From assembly GCA_013815575.1 (NCBI GenBank), contig JACDFX010000023.1:1-9535 (forward strand): a stretch of 9,535 nucleotides of DNA, written 5' to 3'. Under the pieces are notes generated by a model. That model made no database searches. It was given only the letters and a program-made list of their open reading frames with translations, and was not told where the DNA came from. The position numbers and the translations under genes were made by a program. The first letter of the stretch is position 1; the number at the start of each line of letters is the position of its first letter. This DNA is from Rubrobacter sp. Lineage in GTDB: Bacteria > Actinomycetota > Rubrobacteria > Rubrobacterales > Rubrobacteraceae. Positions 6,446 to 9,535 of the stretch are shown one piece after another.

Positions 6446-7168
6446 CTACGATACCTCCGAAACTAGGGCTCTTATGAGTTGGCTTTTTTCGTCTTCTTCT
6501 GGGTGCCAGAGCACCCCGAGCACGAACGGGCAGGACGGGTCCTCGATGGCTTCTACCGCCTCGTCTTCGGACCGGCCGGTCACGACCAGCCCGTCCCCGA
6601 CCTCACGCACCCCCTGGTGGTGATGAGACTTGACGGGCGCCCTCTCTGACCCGACGGCGCGGGCGGCGAGGGAGTCGGGTGCGAGCCGGACCTCGTGGTC
6701 GGCGAAGGTGCCGGGGGTGTGGCGGTGCTCCTCGTGGCCGAGCACGTCGGGGAGGTGCTGCTCCAGGCCGCCGCCGTAGGCGACGTTCAGGACGTGCATC
6801 CCGCGGCAGATGCCTAGAGTAGGCATCCTCCGGCCTATCGCGGCGCGGACAAGCGATAGTTCGTAGGCGTCGCGTTCGTGCTGCACCGGGCCGGTCTCGG
6901 GGTGCGGCTCCTGGCCGTAGAGGTCGGGGTCGAGGTCGCCGGCGCCGCCGGTCAGGATCAGGGCATCCAGCAGGTCGAGCAGCCCTTCAGGGTCCCTCGC
7001 GTCCTCCCCGTCCGGCGGGAGCAGGACAGGCCTGCCGCCGGCCCGCTGCACGGCGCGCACGTAGTTGGCCGGGCTCAGAAAGGCCGGCATCTCCCTCCAC
7101 GCGCCGTAGCTGACGCTCTCCGTCGCGGCGGTGATACCGACGGTCGGGCGCCCGTTAGTCCCGCTCAC
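6446..7168 (-). CDS. Gamma-glutamyl-amide hydrolase, class-I glutamine amidotransferase family (PuuD-like)
   Basis: 240 residues from GTG 7168, which overlaps the ligase stop as GTGA; a TTG ten codons further upstream (7198) is possible but would give a larger overlap and no better ribosome site. The nucleophile elbow is LGICRGMHVLNV with Cys121, and the His-Glu pair is in WHPEED (His222, Glu224). TGGAGDLDPDLYG (73-85) and the SHHHQG segment (181-186) are typical of PuuD, the peptidase C26 group that hydrolyses gamma-glutamyl-GABA in the E. coli putrescine pathway. It stands alone with no synthetase domain, so it acts as a hydrolase and not as an ammonia donor. Here it should release glutamate from the oxidised gamma-glutamyl product, thus recycling the activating group. 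Translational coupling to the ligase is likely. Confidence 0.92.
   Translation of the reverse strand: MSGTNGRPTVGITAATESVSYGAWREMPAFLSPANYVRAVQRAGGRPVLLPPDGEDARDPEGLLDLLDALILTGGAGDLDPDLYGQEPHPETGPVQHERDAYELSLVRAAIGRRMPTLGICRGMHVLNVAYGGGLEQHLPDVLGHEEHRHTPGTFADHEVRLAPDSLAARAVGSERAPVKSHHHQGVREVGDGLVVTGRSEDEAVEAIEDPSCPFVLGVLWHPEEDEKSQLIRALVSEVS
6453..6458 (-). promoter_or_regulatory. Shine-Dalgarno GGAGGT that sets the TTG start of the aldehyde dehydrogenase
   Basis: GGAGGT lies in the last codons of the hydrolase gene, 7 nt before TTG 6445-6443. No in-frame ATG or GTG occurs near this point, so this site is the main reason for accepting a TTG start. Confidence 0.8.
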
Positions 7169-8538
7169 AGGCGCTCGAAGGTCCGGCGGCGCTCCCAATC
7201 GGTGACGGCTGCCTCGTGGGCCTCGATCTCCACCCTCGCCGCGTTCAGGTAGTGCTCGACGACCTCGTCTCCAAAAGCTTCCCTCGCCACGTCGCTCGCA
7301 GCGAAGAGTTCCCTGGCCTCCTTGAGGCTCGTCGGAACGTGCGGCTTGTCCGTCTCGTAGGCATTTCCGGCGAACTCGTCCTCCAGGGAGAGCTCGTTGT
7401 CTAACCCGTGCAGGCCAGCGGCGATCATGGCCGAGACGGCCAGGTACGGGTTCACGTCACCGCCCGGGATGCGGTTCTCGACCCGTAGAGATGGCCCGTG
7501 CCCGACGACCCGCAAGCTGCAGGTGCGGTTGTCCCGGCCCCAGGCGACCGCCGTAGGGGCGAAGGAGCCCTTGGCGTAGCGCTTGTACGAGTTGATGTTC
7601 GGGGCGAAGAGGGGCATGAACTCCCGCAGGCAGGCGACCTGGCCCGCCAGGAAGCGCTCGAAGGTCTCGGAGAACCCGTGGCTGGCGCCGTCGCCGTCGG
7701 CGAAGACGGGGGTTCCGTCCTCGCTTCGTAAGCTCAGGTGGACGTGGCAGGAGTTGCCCTCACGCTCGTCGAACTTGGGCATAAAGGTTATGGAGCAGTC
7801 CTCCTGGGCGGCGATCTCCTTGGCGCCGTTCTTGTAGATGGCGTGGCCGTCGGCCGTGGCGAGGGCCTTATCGAATTTGAAGTTGATCTCGTGTTGCCCG
7901 AAGTTGCACTCGCCCTTCGCATCCTCGACCGCGAGCCCGGCCGCCGCCATCGTGTTCCTGATACGCCGCAGCAACGGCTCGATCCTGGCCGTCCCGAGCA
8001 GCGAGTAGTCCACGTTGTACAGGTTCGCCGGGTCGAGGTCTTTATAGCCCTTTCTCCACGCGTCTTCGTATGAGTCCTTGAAGACGATGAACTCCAGCTC
8101 CGTGCCGACGAAGGCTTCGAGGCCGCGTTCGGCCAGGCGTTCGAGCTGGCGTTTGAGGATCTGTCGCGGCGAGGCCACCACCGGCGAGCCGTTCTCCCAG
8201 ACGAGGTCGCACGTGACCATCGCCGTCCCCTCCTGCCAGGGCACGAGCCGCAAGGTCTCCATGTCGGGCTTGAAGACGAAGTCCCCGTAGCCCTTGTCCC
8301 AGGAGCTCATCGTGTAGCCCTCGACGGTGTTCATCTCCACGTCCACGGCGAGCAGGTAGTTGCACCCTTCCGCGTCGTGCTCGACGACCTCGTCGAGGAA
8401 GTGGGTGGCCGTCAGGCGCTTGCCCTGGAGGCGTCCCTGCATGTCCGTCATCGCTATCAGGACGGTGTCTATCCGCCCGGCGTCGACCTCGGCACTCAGG
8501 GTATCGAGGTCGAGCCGGCCCTTCGGTTTGGTCTCCAT
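7165..8538 (-). CDS. Glutamine synthetase-like gamma-glutamyl-amine ligase (PuuA/GlnA4 type)
   Basis: 457 residues from ATG 8538, with GAAGGG 5 nt upstream; the open frame extends further upstream only because it overlaps the permease gene. GS catalytic marks: GTELEF at 145-150, Glu210 and Glu217 in GECNFGQHE, HVHLSL at 265-270, NSYKRY at 316-321, Arg335/Arg338 in WGRDNR, and ENRIPGGDVNPYL at 354-366. Two features separate it from true glutamine synthetase: the FDGSSI segment holding the ammonium-site aspartate (Asp50 in enteric GS) is not recognisable, and the flap glutamate Glu327 is replaced by Phe326 (NSYKRYAKGSFAP against NSYKRLVPGYEAP). Such changes fit an enzyme that joins glutamate to an alkylamine using ATP. 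The adjacent ethanolamine-type permease points to ethanolamine; polyamines remain possible. It is 10 nt after the permease stop. Confidence 0.93.
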   Translation of the reverse strand: METKPKGRLDLDTLSAEVDAGRIDTVLIAMTDMQGRLQGKRLTATHFLDEVVEHDAEGCNYLLAVDVEMNTVEGYTMSSWDKGYGDFVFKPDMETLRLVPWQEGTAMVTCDLVWENGSPVVASPRQILKRQLERLAERGLEAFVGTELEFIVFKDSYEDAWRKGYKDLDPANLYNVDYSLLGTARIEPLLRRIRNTMAAAGLAVEDAKGECNFGQHEINFKFDKALATADGHAIYKNGAKEIAAQEDCSITFMPKFDEREGNSCHVHLSLRSEDGTPVFADGDGASHGFSETFERFLAGQVACLREFMPLFAPNINSYKRYAKGSFAPTAVAWGRDNRTCSLRVVGHGPSLRVENRIPGGDVNPYLAVSAMIAAGLHGLDNELSLEDEFAGNAYETDKPHVPTSLKEARELFAASDVAREAFGDEVVEHYLNAARVEIEAHEAAVTDWERRRTFERL

Positions 8539-8548
8539 AATTTCCCTT

Positions 8549-9535
8549 CTAGCTTCCGGCCAGTTCGGCTTCGGCCTCCTCGATGGTGGCGAACTCCTCC
8601 TCCGGCGCCTGGGCGACCAGGTGGTGGCGGCTGTAGAGGCCGAAGTACGCCAGGAAGAGCGCGTAGACGCCGACCATGATAAGCGCGGCCCGGATGTCCA
8701 CGATAAACGTCGCCACGATGGCCGCCAGCGCGAGGACCAGGGCCACGCCCGAGGTCGCCACACCGCCAGGCGTTCGGTACGGGCGCTCCAGGTCGGGCTC
8801 CCGACGCCTCAGGACGATGTGCGAGAGCATCATGAGGGCGTAGCTTACCGTGGCGCCGAAGACGGCGATGTTGATCAGCGTAGCCCCGTCGCCCGTAAGC
8901 GCCATCAGAAAACCTATGACGCCGGGCACGATTAGGGCGACCCACGGGGTCCGCCGTCTACCGGTCAGGGAGAGCACCTTGGGGAGGTAGCCGGCGCGGG
9001 AGAGGGCGAACATCTGGCGGGAGTAGGCGAAGATGATCGAGAAGAAGCTCGCGACCAGGCCCGCGAGCCCCACGACGTTCACGAAAGAACTCAGGGCGTT
9101 GCCTCCCCCGTAGGCCGCCGGGGCCTGCAGGGCGTCCACGAGCGGGTTGTCCGAGTCCTGCATGACGGCGGACCCGCCGCCGCCGGGCCCGAAGACGAGG
9201 ATGAGCGCCGCGAAGACCAGCAGCGTCAGCATCCCCACTATGAGCCCGCGGGGCATGTCGCGCTGGGGGTCGCGGGTCTCCTCGGCGGCGAGCGGCACGC
9301 CCTCGATGGCGAGGAAGAACCAGATCCCGTACGGCAGCGCCGCCCAGATGCCCACGTACCCGAACGGCAAAAACGCGCTCGCCCCGGCCGCGTCTGTCGG
9401 AGTTATGTTGAACAGGTTCGCCGCGCTGAACTGCGGGATCATGGCGACCACGAAGACCACGAGCGCCACCGCCGCGATGGCCGTTATGGCGAAGGTCAGC
9501 TTCAGCGCCTCCCCCACCCCGTAGATGTGTATACC
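8549..9535 (-). CDS. eat: APC-superfamily permease, ethanolamine (Eat)-like; N terminus outside the window
   Basis: 328 C-terminal residues are visible; the frame is open to the right edge, so some 120-150 N-terminal residues are missing. A GTG at 9517 is in frame but lies within the conserved HIYGVGEALKL segment, hence not the start. Hydrophobic spans at about residues 13-33, 58-78, 98-116, 150-172, 197-214, 220-243, 260-280 and 282-301 (numbered from the edge) give eight of the expected twelve helices. FLAIEGVPLAAEETRDP, FAYSRQMFALSRAGYLP and REPDLERPYRTP are typical of the amino acid/amine transporters annotated as ethanolamine permease. The C-terminal tail is acidic (PEEEFATIEEAEAEL). It is the first visible operon gene and presumably brings in the substrate for the ligase. 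Substrate is assigned by family resemblance and context; another amine or amino acid cannot be excluded. Confidence 0.87.
   Translation of the reverse strand, partial: GIHIYGVGEALKLTFAITAIAAVALVVFVVAMIPQFSAANLFNITPTDAAGASAFLPFGYVGIWAALPYGIWFFLAIEGVPLAAEETRDPQRDMPRGLIVGMLTLLVFAALILVFGPGGGGSAVMQDSDNPLVDALQAPAAYGGGNALSSFVNVVGLAGLVASFFSIIFAYSRQMFALSRAGYLPKVLSLTGRRRTPWVALIVPGVIGFLMALTGDGATLINIAVFGATVSYALMMLSHIVLRRREPDLERPYRTPGGVATSGVALVLALAAIVATFIVDIRAALIMVGVYALFLAYFGLYSRHHLVAQAPEEEFATIEEAEAELAGS

Noticed and set aside
6446..8538. Assignment of the operon to putrescine catabolism (puu)
   Set aside because: PuuA-, PuuC- and PuuD-like genes are present, but no PuuB amine oxidase is seen, the transporter looks like an ethanolamine permease, and an SDR is present; kept only as an alternative because the upstream part is not visible.
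8539..8763. 75-codon N-terminal extension of the ligase frame
   Set aside because: It overlaps the end of the permease gene, is Trp/Arg/Ser-rich and non-GS-like; ATG 8538 with its own ribosome site begins a normal GS-like N terminus.
9515..9517. GTG as the true start of the permease
   Set aside because: The frame continues to the edge with typical transporter sequence (HIYGVGEALKL spans it), and a protein starting there would lack several transmembrane helices.

Overview
The window is GC-rich bacterial chromosome with dense genes, good Shine-Dalgarno sites and frequent GTG/TTG starts. Composition, gene style and protein types (a large XRE-STAND-TPR regulator, an actinobacterial-type gamma-glutamylation operon) suggest a high-GC actinomycete, possibly Rubrobacter or a relative. 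This is an inference from the proteins, not a database result. No rRNA, tRNA, CRISPR array, transposase or clear intrinsic terminator was seen.

Left part (1-2329, minus strand): one long open frame runs off the left edge. It encodes an N-terminal XRE-type helix-turn-helix, a STAND/NB-ARC-like ATPase core and C-terminal TPR-like repeats. It is a signal-responsive transcription factor of the MalT/AfsR architectural type that lacks only its extreme C terminus. It starts at a GTG with a perfect AGGAGG.

Middle (2330-3362): a 168-base divergent intergenic region carries a perfect 12-bp tandem duplication and an 11-bp palindrome. It is followed on the plus strand by three small genes: a 137-residue protein with a CxC/CxxC zinc-ribbon-like cysteine set, a 17-codon ORF overlapping it by 4 nt (ATGA) with a strong Shine-Dalgarno, and a 73-residue exported protein with a clear signal peptide and two cysteines. 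The first and third are unfamiliar to me. About 105 bases separate them from the convergent operon.

Right part (3363-9535, minus strand): a compact six-gene operon, read right to left: ethanolamine-type APC permease (5' end beyond the window), glutamine-synthetase-like gamma-glutamyl-amine ligase, PuuD-like class-I amidotransferase hydrolase, aldehyde dehydrogenase, SDR dehydrogenase and a CysK-like PLP enzyme. Gaps are 10, -4, 0, 1 and 10 nt, so it is almost certainly one transcript with coupled translation.

The first five genes fit a complete route for an amino alcohol: import, gamma-glutamylation of the amine, oxidation of the alcohol (SDR) to aldehyde, oxidation of the aldehyde (ALDH) to acid, and release of glutamate by the hydrolase. 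For ethanolamine the products would be glutamate and glycine. No flavin amine oxidase (PuuB) is visible, and the SDR sits in its place, which favours ethanolamine over putrescine. The role of the CysK-like enzyme is not explained by this route and is the least expected part of the operon.
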